DNA of 64,000 nucleotides from Paramarasmius palmivorus (lineage: Eukaryota > Basidiomycota > Agaricomycetes > Agaricales > Marasmiaceae). This document shows, in pieces, positions 47,820 through 57,296 of the stretch. Numbering within the stretch: position 1 is the stretch's first letter; each line of letters starts with the position of its first letter. The notes beneath the pieces were generated by a model. It was given only the letters and a program-made list of their open reading frames with translations. It was not told the DNA's origin and did not search any database. The stretch covers positions 248,001 to 312,000 of the forward strand of contig JAYKXP010000035.1 in assembly GCA_037176845.1 (NCBI GenBank), given 5' to 3'. Both the position numbers and the translations under genes were made by a program.

Positions 47820-48673
47820 TCAGTCCATAATCCAAACTCTGACCGCTTTGCAGCCACCCACGTCAGGATGAAGTAGCACGGCTGACAGCCAATACTCTAA
47901 CTGTCGACGGCGGCGGTCAAGAAAGGCAGGTCTGTAACGGGCGAAAGGCGCCTTTGGAGGTAATTCTGGGATATAGTGTCGTTGATGTCGCTGTCAAAGT
48001 GAGTCAACTTTAGCTAGATGAATAGGGAGAGAACGAAAAGATACGCACAGGAAGGGTGCGTTGGAGGGCTTCATACAAATATACAAAGGAGCTATATCGC
48101 TTATGTGCATGTATAGTCGTACCCTGGACGGAAGCTTCTTAGCAAGTAGTAGCAGAGAACTAGAACATGAAGACACACCTCTTTTGTTTTGATGACACAG
48201 TCGTATACTACAGACGAAGAGACGAATTAGGCCATGCCATTGGAAACGTAGAGTGTTAAGACGTACCAACATACGCTCCCCCTAGTTTATCTCCCACATT
48301 CGTCCACCCACTAATCTTCACATCTCTAGCAAAAGCCATGCTTTCCCCAATGTTGTCTCCTAGCCATATGCTCTCCCGCGAGAAGATAGACGGCGCTATT
48401 TCGATTTGCGGTGACGCTGGACGTGGTCCTCGAGCGCTTTCATCCTGATAGAGGAGAGGGATTAGATATACTTTCATGGAAATGGGACTTTTCATCATCA
48501 CATACATAGCACAACTGGTCGTACAGCCTCGACTCCTCTTCAATATCAATCTTATTTGGTATGATTTCCAGACGGCTTGTCGAGTTGGCGAACGGATGTT
48601 GTGGTGTAGCTGGGGTTACTGGAGAAGGTGCGCAAGAAGAGGCAGGGGACTCGGAGGTGTCGATAGTAGGCAT
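47820..48673 (-). CDS. PX-domain protein (Ypt35-like)
   Basis: Phosphoinositide-binding membrane adaptor of about 205 residues in five exons, too fragmented to show as a long open frame. ATG 48673 starts a Ser/Pro-rich leader ('MPTIDTSESPASSCAPSP'). The PX domain follows: 'SMAFARDVKISGWTNVGDK', 'GAYVVYDCVIKTKEGTTIHA', 'HKRYSSFVYLYEALQRTLP' (the conserved Arg-Tyr-Ser-x-Phe lipid-binding segment), then 'YIPELPPKAPFARYRPAFL' (the PxxP loop) and 'RRRRQLEYWLSAVLLHPDV', ending 'VRVWIMD' at 47820. All introns have GT-AG ends and all joins keep frame. In yeast, Ypt35 binds PI3P on endosomes and vacuoles and recruits Vps13; that role here is by family resemblance. Confidence 0.82.
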
Positions 48674-48938
48674 TTCTGAGGACGGTGGTTAAGGGGGAAA
48701 GAGCATCGCCCAGCCAAGGTGAAAACAAAATTAGAAAAGCAACTCCACGAACAGTGCGGAAGTGTCTCCTCGGCTAATATCGGCCCGGAGTGTGTCTGCA
48801 CAGCTTACGCATTTCTCGCTTGGACCTCCATCAGCGAAAAATATGGTATGCTTTCTCGAACTCATACGCGACCCAGCAACAACAAAAATGCCCAGAAAAG
48901 ATTACATGTCATAGTCCATATGTACATTTGTCACTGAT

Positions 48939-49366
48939 TCACTGTACCAACACCCAAATCAAAAACACCACTGAAGGCGTCAATAGTGTAGTTTTCCACA
49001 GATAACTCCAAGGTTCGTACCCAGATTTCACTCGGTCTGAGCACACCAGATCCTGTTCTTTCGTTTTCTCAATGTTGACCTCTTCCAAATAGCTAGCTTC
49101 CGGCAACTGAAGTAGTCTCTCGTGTAGTAGTTTGGCGTGATGTTGGGACTGCGCTAACAGAACTAACTTCTGCCTAAGGATGCTGGCGTGTTGCTTCAGA
49201 TTCGGTTCTGAAGGACAATCCGATTGTCTTTTGCTGAAGAAAGGTAAGTCATTCTTTTTCACCACTGCAAGACTGAGCCGACTTACCCACTCAGAAACTC
49301 CCGCAAACTCATGTTCGACCTGCGATACTCGTTGCAGTCGAATCCACACAGTTTACACTCAGTCAT
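48939..49366 (-). CDS. Small protein with C-terminal hydrophobic segment, possibly tail-anchored
   Basis: Two exons. ATG 49366 gives 'MTECKLCGFDCNEYRRSN', with a Cys-x2-Cys, then an intron of about 65 bp. A polar helix follows ('ILRQKLVLLAQSQHHAKLL', then 'HERLLQLPEASYLEEVNI'), ending in 'SYLWKTTLLTPSVVFLIWVL' with the stop at 48939. About 125 residues. The C-terminal hydrophobic stretch of about 15 residues with almost nothing behind it suggests tail anchoring. I do not recognise the family. The gene follows the PX gene on the same strand with about 265 bp between them. An unspliced open frame starting at 49349 is the alternative. Confidence 0.5.
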
Positions 49367-49800
49367 TGGGGTGTCAAATGATGTGGGCGAGAGCGAAGAG
49401 GGTATTTGTCCCCTGATTCTTTACCTGCGACGAGGAATGTTACAGCTTGAACGCTGTCTATGCCGCAAGCCAGATCATTACGCCCCTATAGAGTCCCACT
49501 GAGGAGGTTGCGGAATGCAATTGCGGGAGGCCGCTGTGGGCACAACGCATTTCTATCACGTATTGGTAAACTATAGACGTGGTGGTCTTGTCAAATACTC
49601 GAGGTTTTATTGAACGAAGTCAGTATTCACAGCACCTGTGGTTCTGCCATCGAGGGACGTGATACTATGTCAATGATGATTCTCCGATTTCGGGTCTTGA
49701 TAAGTCATGAACGCAACAAATAGGATATATCTCGCCCTGCGATACTGGAGCCTGATAGGTGGAATCCAACTGGTACTGGGGTATTTGTTGTCATGCATAA
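49367..49800. other. Intergenic region, no supported gene
   Basis: About 430 bp. Promoter of the small minus-strand gene and flank of the 7TM pseudogene. Nothing else recognised. Confidence 0.3.
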
Positions 49801-49839
49801 TTCCACTGTCTTCACACCGACATCTCTGGGCCCTCATAA

Positions 49840-50608
49840 CTACTACCTCCGTCTGCGCAATGTTAAGGGACTATCCTTGTGTGCCGATGGTGGCAGTCGT
49901 GGGTCCGGATCGACTTTCATTGAACCAAATTCTTGTAACAGCTTCTTCCGTCCACAAACTCTCGACATTCTATCCGTGCTTGGCGCGCACCATGATGAGA
50001 GTGAGCGCGATTCCCTAGTTTTAGGCGTCAATCAACCTTGTGTCCTGCGGAGGTATGGAAATAGAGAGGGAACAAGAAAAGGTTCGATGCACGCACTAAA
50101 CAGCTACCACTATCGGATCATAGAGAAAATGTTCTATGAGGGGCTGGTACTCTTGAGTTTTGACTGCGTCAAAGAAAACGATGGAGACCTCAGGCTTGTG
50201 GCGTCTAGAGCATAGACCATTGAAAAGGATTATAGTTAAGCTGAGGTAGATCTTGTTTGTGGACATGGCACCGTCGAACCTTCGCTCGTGGGTTCGCATC
50301 ATATAGACGTATGTTCCGAAGAGGAGTATATATATGCCTGACAGGTTAATGTAACTTCAGAGCTCCTCGTTTGTTATGAATTCCGAGTCGACGTACCATA
50401 AATAAAGTACATGTCCTATTGGTTAGATAGCTATATAACTTGAAGATGGTCGCTTGAGATCTACCGACAAGGTAGAGACAAGTTTGATAATGATTCGTTC
50501 GACAGAAACTTGAAGAAGTGATTGACAAGGTTTCGACTGACGAAGATCAGGCTGAGTATAATTTGCACTCACTAGGTATTGACTTGAGACGAAACATCTC
50601 AATGCCAA
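49840..50608 (-). pseudogene. 7TM family pseudogene (G/H subgroup), internally deleted
   Basis: On the minus strand the order of family exons is recognisable but the middle is missing. From 50608: 'SLLQVSVERIIIKLVSTLS' (exon 1, compare 'FTVERTIV' in G), 'YFIYG', 'IYILLFGTYVYMMRTHERR' with 'KIYLSLTIILF'. The expected rest of TM2 is replaced by 'NGLCSRRHKPEV', then 'FFDAVKTQEYQPLIEHFL'. All exons for TM3-TM6 are absent. The last exon appears at about 50010 ('GIALTLIMVRAKHG') followed at once by TAG in the place of a lysine codon, with family-like sequence beyond it. Copy G lies about 2.5 kb away in opposite orientation. Confidence 0.7.
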
Positions 50609-52759
50609 TTAACCGTCCCAAAATCGGTATAAAGTAGCAGTCGCAGCAGCATGGCGGTACTAGTAGTAGTTTTGTCTTTGCACCTCGGTCCACAACGTAC
50701 TACTCGCTTCGGCAGATCGGCTCGAATTCGGAATTTGCCGGTCATGGCGTTCTCTCAGGCTCTACGCAAACTCAGTTCGACCAGTTCGACTGTCCTTCAT
50801 CCTCACAAGGCAAAATACGACGACTTTCCTGCTGTCTCACCGAGAGCTTTCGCGTCTACATATTCTGTCAAGGCTAGGCTACTCAACAGCCCGTGGGTCA
50901 AAGAAAAAAGAGAGACCTTTCGGCACAGGTACGTGTTTAGCCCCCTCATTTTGCTATTTTGGATTCGAAACTAGTAAAGGGAACGCGCTTTCAGGAGACT
51001 AACAGTCTTAAGAGTTAGACCAACGAGAATGATCAAGCAGTTTAGCACATCGTAAAATCATTCGACACACGCTCTGTTCCTGTCGAAGGTGACTAGATAA
51101 CACGCAGGAAGACTTTACACGTATGAATCACTTGGGACACTCCAGCGATTCATGCACTAGCTTCCAAGGCCCGGTCGAATGGATTGGTACAGAACATTTG
51201 CTTGGGAGCCTTCCGTCACGGACAATGGGGTCCGAGTCGCCGATGATTTCACCACTGATGCTTGCCTTGAAGTAATCTGAAACGGGGTCCTTGCTGTGTT
51301 GCTTTTCATTCTACTTTGCATCCTTACGCTGACTTATTTCGGCCCCAGGGTCGATCTCCGGTCATTACCACACGTTACTGTCCATGGTTGGAGCATCGAC
51401 TCACACTACGTTCCTTTCCCGCCAACTACGGAGTTCAGGCTGCATTCCTCAAGCTGCATTCCACGATGAAAGGCAAAACTATTGCCGGACATTCCACTCC
51501 AAGCTTTCACTCGGAATCCCGAACCCCCGAACAATGTTACACGCGGAACGACGTCGAATGCCAAGTTTCAACCTTCCACTTATGTGCAACAATAAATTCC
51601 TGGCCGTATTATCCTGTCGTCAAAGCCCCATTGAGAGCTGTCCGTCCATGTGGAGCTCGTCAGGACCAAGGACATTCGGGTTTTCCCAGAGCGCTTTGGA
51701 TCCTCTACCCACAATCGGAACTTGGAAAAGAATTCGGTGTATTGCCTCTGTAGTGACTGCGATTGCATAATCTCAAAAGGTTTGTGTTTGCAATACTCCG
51801 GAGTACGTATTTTCGAATGACCTGCGGTCCTCTTATAGCATTGACTCATCCTTGTCGGTGGCCTGTTTACCCGAGGAGTGGATTACAGTGCAACTTATCT
51901 TTGTACTTAGCGTCCATCCTTAGCGTAAGTCTTACTGTAGTATAACCAGAAATGCACGACCTTAAACACCTCGCCACAAGGCAATATAATTGAACGCCGG
52001 CGGCCGATCGTTCATTCCAAAGACGCTTCACCCAAGCTGAAAGCAGAAAGTTGAAAGATAAGCCAATATCTAACCGGAACACGAGACCCTAGACTCACGA
52101 TCCCATCGCGTTTTTTTGGTATCTTGGGCTGCATGCAGGCAGGCATCAACGAAGTAGTACACAAAGACAATTGGGAAAGAGGCGCGTTGATGAAAGACAA
52201 TAAGAGTGGCGACGGTTCCGAATTTCTCGCAATGGTTAAAAGTGGAAAAAGACAATTAGAATTCAAATACCACCGACAGAGCGCGTCGTCGTAGCGCCCG
52301 TTTCTATTGAAACCTTCCAAGTCCCCAGCTTGGGATATAATATACCGTATTTGAGTATATGTTGTGATCCGTATCGAGGGCTGAAGTTTCCGACATATGG
52401 TTGTATTCCAGTTTAGTATGGTATTACAATTAGTTTTGCACTTTGTATACAACAAAACAGTGACAGGAAGGAGGGAAAGGCGGCGCAGGTGACGTTAACA
52501 TCGTGGGCTAGAGTATCCGGATGCTGAAATCTATGTCCCATGAGAGGCCGTAATTCGTGACAATTGATACAATGCGGTGCGGGGAAGCTCGAAGCTCGAA
52601 AAAATGAATGTGTGGGATGTGCATTTAACTGCGACACAATTAAGGAGGTCAGACAAAAAGAAAAGGATGTATGCAGAAGGAAAAACGAATAATGATAGAT
52701 GCAAAGCTTGAAAGGTACAAGTCCCGAAGTATGAAGGTGCGACAGAGAAGAAGTTCCGG
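50609..52759. other. Gene-poor region, no supported gene
   Basis: About 2.15 kb. A plus-strand frame from 50651 to about 50930 ends at a possible GTACGT donor and could be a first exon, but no matching downstream exon was found. Two overlapping frames at 51316-51770 look like chance. The right part contains the 3' flank of the BTB gene. Confidence 0.35.
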
Positions 52760-53977
52760 TCAACAGGTTGGGGAAGGATCGAAAGGAGAGATTTCCGGTG
52801 GCGCAGGTATCACAACGGGAGGTGGACACCGCCCACTATCTGTGAACGGTATCGTCCAAGACAACGGTCGAGCGCATTTTGTTCTGCCTCTCGTTGGCTT
52901 ATCGTCGATCGTCGTCAGTTGCTTCCATGTCGATATCCTCTTCCCTACATCAGACGAAGTGTCATAGTCGTAATCGTCGTCACTGAACACCGTATCATCG
53001 TCATCCGAATCTACGGCAGAGTTATGCCTTTCCTGTTCTGGGTGGAGCCAGCGAGCATACCATCTGCCCAGGAAGACTTTGATTTCGGTGGGGAGGCCGA
53101 GGTACTCGACATTTCGAGCGATGCCTTCCCAGTCTATGGAACCGTCCTCGAGACTGTCTTCGATGAGGGTGAAGTCACCAAAGTACATCCAATGGATGAC
53201 ATGCTCAATCGAAGTCGGATCTGGAATGGGTAAGAAGAGCACTGGGTGTTCTGGAGTAGAATTTGGAAGCAGACGGGGTAGTCGGTCGGGTGGAATGGTG
53301 AAACGGCCTGACGAAGTCCGTAACGGGGAGTTTGGCGTGGGGTGACTACATGATGAGGTGTTGATGAGGTCAATCGGTGAAGAGCCGCTGAAAAGGGCTC
53401 GTAGAAAACTCGAATGTGCAGAAAGATAATCGGTGTGTAACTGCGGATGGAAACATGAGCGTTCTCATCCGGAATAGATATCGAGTCAGGTACACACCCT
53501 AAGGAACAGCCGGGGAATGAAGTTTAAGGCTGGCTCGGTCACCCTGCGACCCAAGCCCGATGGGTCATACGAAGGACGAGTAGAGAAAGGTGATGAAGGT
53601 CCTCCCGATAGATTTGCCTTGCGAGGATAAGGCACTGGAATGACTGGGGAGAGCGGAGATGAATATCAATGACATCGCTTGAGAGCAGGATACTCACCTA
53701 GAGTACAATCCGCTGTTTCTGGCTTATGCCAATAGCGCGGGGCCAAATTATGGAGCTGATCAAGTATATATTCAAGAGGGACACCAGCCAGTGAAGGAGG
53801 AGGAAAAGGCTTGGGTACAAAGGTGGACATAACGGAAGGATGGGAGTGGGCGTCGTCGACCACAGCCAGAGAATCGTTGAACGTGGGTTCACCAGACCCG
53901 CGGCAGCGTTTTGGAGGAATGAGAGGGTCAACCTCGAGCCTTTTAATGAAAACAGATTGCTTATTGTCCGGTGCCAT
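52760..53977 (-). CDS. BTB/POZ-like domain protein (basidiomycete type)
   Basis: Minus strand. ATG 53977 starts 'MAPDNKQSVFIKRLEVDPL'. Exon 1 runs to 'ETADCTLG', then an intron to 'CVPDSISIPDENAHVSIR'. The frame then slips and continues as 'LHTDYLSAHSSFLRALFSG', 'VLFLPIPDPTSIEHVIHWMY' and 'IARNVEYLGLPTEIKVFLG', with an acidic stretch ('DSDDDDTVFSDDDYDYD') before the stop at 52760. The motif 'DYLSAHSSFLRALFSG' and the following helices match the BTB dimerisation fold seen in many agaric proteins. The slip sits at AA 53439-53440 (one base short). BTB proteins often adapt targets to Cul3 ligases or act in transcription; neither is shown here. Confidence 0.68.
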
Positions 53978-55455
53978 GATTGAGGAAGCTTGACGGGGAA
54001 ATTGAACGAAAAGCCGAGAAAGGAAGAATAGACCCGAGGGGAAGGCGACGCGGGTACGATGTCAGGAAATAGGCAAAGCCACCTTTGGGAAGGGAGGAGT
54101 GAGCGCATTGCATCTTTATACTTACAGAGATGTCTAATCGTCCGGGTACCGGAATTGGTACGTGTCGTGACCCTGTTTGAGGTCGATCTGACAAGTTTTT
54201 TCCTTCCGGATTTGATGTCCTCATTGGGCGTTTTCTTATTGTCCTGTCCACGTTGCCTAGTCAGCCAGCACGCTTGCGAATACGTATGCACTTTGATCCC
54301 GGGATCTGCAGGGAAATGAAGCAGCTTTGGTGAAGAAGATGCTTGGGCATGATGGTGGTTCAAGTGAATGGAAAGACCAAAGCTGTTCAGTGTTGTGCCT
54401 GCCGCTGTAGGCGCCTACATACATGATCTAAATCATTTCGAGGTCAGACTCTTTCTGCAGTCCGAGTCGGCGTCCCTCGAGCCTCAATACTCCCAACGAC
54501 GATCATCAAGTAGATCAATTGTAAGTCAAAGATACAAAGTTCTACCGTCAATAGGAGTTTAGTACATCAATGATTGTCCCGCATGGCTGACAGAGGCGAC
54601 ATCTCAGTCTTTCATTGCTAGCTACGACTTCAACACATTTGCAGCTATGATGGCATCAAAACTAGAAAGAAATCGGGCCATAGCCATTGAAGGACATAGC
54701 TTTCGGACGATGACATGGCTTGATGGGACGCTATCCGCTGGCAGTCGTCAATATAATTTCCTCTCGGAACTATAAGGCGGAAGCAGCATTCACCTCGCTT
54801 CATGCCGTGGAAGCATAGCGTATAACAAGATCAAAGACAACACGATCGATATCTTAAGTCTCGAGCTAGACTTTGCTGAAAGGCTTGGTGTAAGGCGCCC
54901 CTTGCCATTATCTGGGTTTCAGCTCCTGACACGAGAAAAGTAAGCGACAAAGAGCGAGTGGACAAGCCATGAAAGCCGTCCGATGCGACGACGCGTTGGA
55001 GGCGTTGGAGGTAACAAGCAGGGTTGAACGTTGAAGGCTTGGAATTGTACGGTAAGTGCATGTATAGCACCCCATTTGACTGAACAAGGTTGCTAGACAA
55101 CCTTAGACGACTCGCCGAAATGCTGAGAAAAGGCCTAGCATAGTCATGTTCGTGGCCCACCTGTGGAGAACCACCCCCGTGTTTCGAGAAGCATGCAGAA
55201 TTCCTGGGGTGACCAGGTGTCCTCTTGTAGCGAATCGAAGCGTTGATTGAATAGATTTCTGGTAAGTACAACCTTGAGAGTCTCAAGAACTGATACTCCA
55301 GAGGCATTTAGAAATTGGATCTGGTTGGAAATAAAAACCGAGATTTCTAGATTTTGTGTTGGATCTGAGAGGTAAGCGAGTGATGGAGAGGAACTAAAAC
55401 GGACACGAGGCTATCACCTGCTCTTGACCGCTACCCATACGCCCACAATTTCATC
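53978..55455. other. Divergent intergenic region between the BTB gene and DAD3
   Basis: About 1.5 kb. Several frames of up to 220 codons (for example minus 54363-53698 and 55307-54831) overlap promoter sequence and have no domain, signal or splice logic. I see no supported gene. Confidence 0.4.
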
Positions 55456-55888
55456 ATGTCCAGCCCAACACCTCCCGGAAATACTGATATCTTCGAAATA
55501 AATCCATACGAAAACCACCCGAGTCTTTCGCAAATTGAATCAGAAGTTCTTTGGGAATACGCTAAACTTGCGGAGAACGTCAAACAGGTTCGTCGTTTTC
55601 GCGTATTTTCTTTTCTTTTTCATTGATATTTTTCGTGTTAGTTGACAACGAAAACGCGAAACCTGAGTGAAGATCCGAACGAGACGCTTCTGCCCCGGTT
55701 AAGGTCTTTGGAGAAAAAGATGGGGCTGGTTTTCACCCTCGTACGTGTCGAACCTCTGGTTGGATTCCGACCTGGCTAACTCCTTGCAGTTCAAGGCTTC
55801 AGTATGGGGTGTAATCAACGAACAACCTACAGAACCATCATATGGATACAGTGATTCGAATAGCGCTGATCAGACTGTTAGGCAATGA
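55456..55888 (+). CDS. DAD3: DASH complex subunit Dad3
   Basis: Kinetochore protein; the fungal DASH/Dam1 ring couples kinetochores to microtubule ends in mitosis. About 105 residues in three exons, too split for long open frames. Exon 1 from ATG 55456 has 'NPYENHPSLSQIESEVLWEY' then 'AKLAENVKQ'. Exon 2 has 'LTTKTRNLSEDPNETLLPRL' and 'RSLEKKMGLVFTL'. Exon 3 starts 'FKASVWGVINEQ' and ends at 55886-55888. The heptad pattern and 'NPYE...LWEYAKLAENVK' core are typical of Dad3. Introns are GT-AG and keep frame. Confidence 0.85.
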
Positions 55889-57296
55889 TTTTATACCGGC
55901 AAATGTGCGTTACATACCTTTGCGCTTGATCCAGATTCTCGTCCTGATCATCTCTCTTACTAGCCTGTAAACAATACCTCTTCCGGGTCACCCTTGCTGA
56001 AATGGGCTCACCACGATCGCATCCCAGAATTAAAGAATCATCGCACCACATTCGCCGTGTCTACTTCTCACTGTCATATCAAAGGCGTATCACCGCACAG
56101 CGCCACTCCACATACACACCCCGAACACATTCCTTCACCCAGGTTCACCGTGTCAGGATCCGGAGTCGTAGAACAATAGGATTGAGAGGGAGGAGGGCAC
56201 GTTTTGGACCCACAACTGTACACCGTTTAGAGTCATCTCTCTTGAACACGGCGGTTCAATGTCGGGAATGAACAATAGGTAGTGGCTCTATTGTCCACAC
56301 AATACCAGCCTTTGTGTACTTAACACGCCTTTCTGATGGGTTTCTTCCTAACCATCGATTGCAAGGTCATATCCGCATTCATCGCACAATTGACTGTGTG
56401 ATTCTGTGAAGTGACTCAAAGTACTCAGGCCTGCATACTCCGTGACTAGCTAGACGCGAGGACGTCACTTTTCGGGCCATGTAGGCCCATGTTGCTCTCG
56501 GCAGCTCTCAAAACGGAAGCTTCGACCCGCTTCTGCCAGAGCTTCCTCGTACACATGTTGCACACTCATAGAAGAAGCGATCTTTTCGTCAAATATCTCA
56601 AAAGGAAACGGACCGTTGTTCCGTCGAACGTCGATTCATCAAGCTATCCACCATCTCGTCTCTTCACTCAACGATGATCAAAGGCGAGTCAAAGGTCACA
56701 ATCTCATGCTAGGCAGACCAGGAGTCAATGTAGAGAGTCGGGGTGAGTCGACTACTACCAACCTACGGATCCCAGCCAAACACAAAAAGTCATATCCCCC
56801 GGTTTTCCTCGGTAGCTCCCAAAATGATACTTCAGCTCCTGAAAGATATCCACAAATGTCGCGCGAGCGCAGCCATTCAGCTCGTAATCATGAAGGGACT
56901 TGGCGCGCTCCTCGAAGAGTCACAGGTCCTCATAGAACCGATGGCCTATTATTCCATAATAATAGCTGCCTCACTACCGCAGCGAGGTAACTACTTGGTG
57001 AGCCGAACATCGATTCTATCCCCTGACCTAGCTCGTGCTAAACTGTTTCAAATAATCAAGCTCGACCAGCGTCACGCCCGCCATCAAACAGAGCGCTAAA
57101 CCGTTTACTAAACGTTCAATGTTCAACATTTAACTTTCATCCAATCGTTGGGTTGTTCATGTGACAGGTGGCAAGACTCAAGATGCGTCACTGTCATTAC
57201 GTGTGAATGGAACCCGTTTCAATGGACCTTTTCCCCATCTCGTCTTCCCACCCCAACAGCTTTACGCCGCTCGCTGCTGCATGACCCCTTACCTTC
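55889..57296. other. Intergenic region, no supported gene
   Basis: About 1.4 kb between DAD3 and the NACHT gene. Plus-strand frames at 56002-56271, 56616-56990 and 56743-57099 show no domain and do not join to the NACHT start at 57297. I treat them as chance. Confidence 0.35.

Noticed and set aside
50651..50974. Plus-strand frame of 107 codons with a possible donor at its end
   Set aside because: No partner exon or domain was found; kept only as a note for the gene-poor region.
51316..51770. Two overlapping plus-strand frames
   Set aside because: They overlap in different frames, have no motif and no splice logic; chance frames are likely.
54831..55307. Minus-strand frame of 158 codons
   Set aside because: It lies in the promoter area of DAD3 with no recognisable content.
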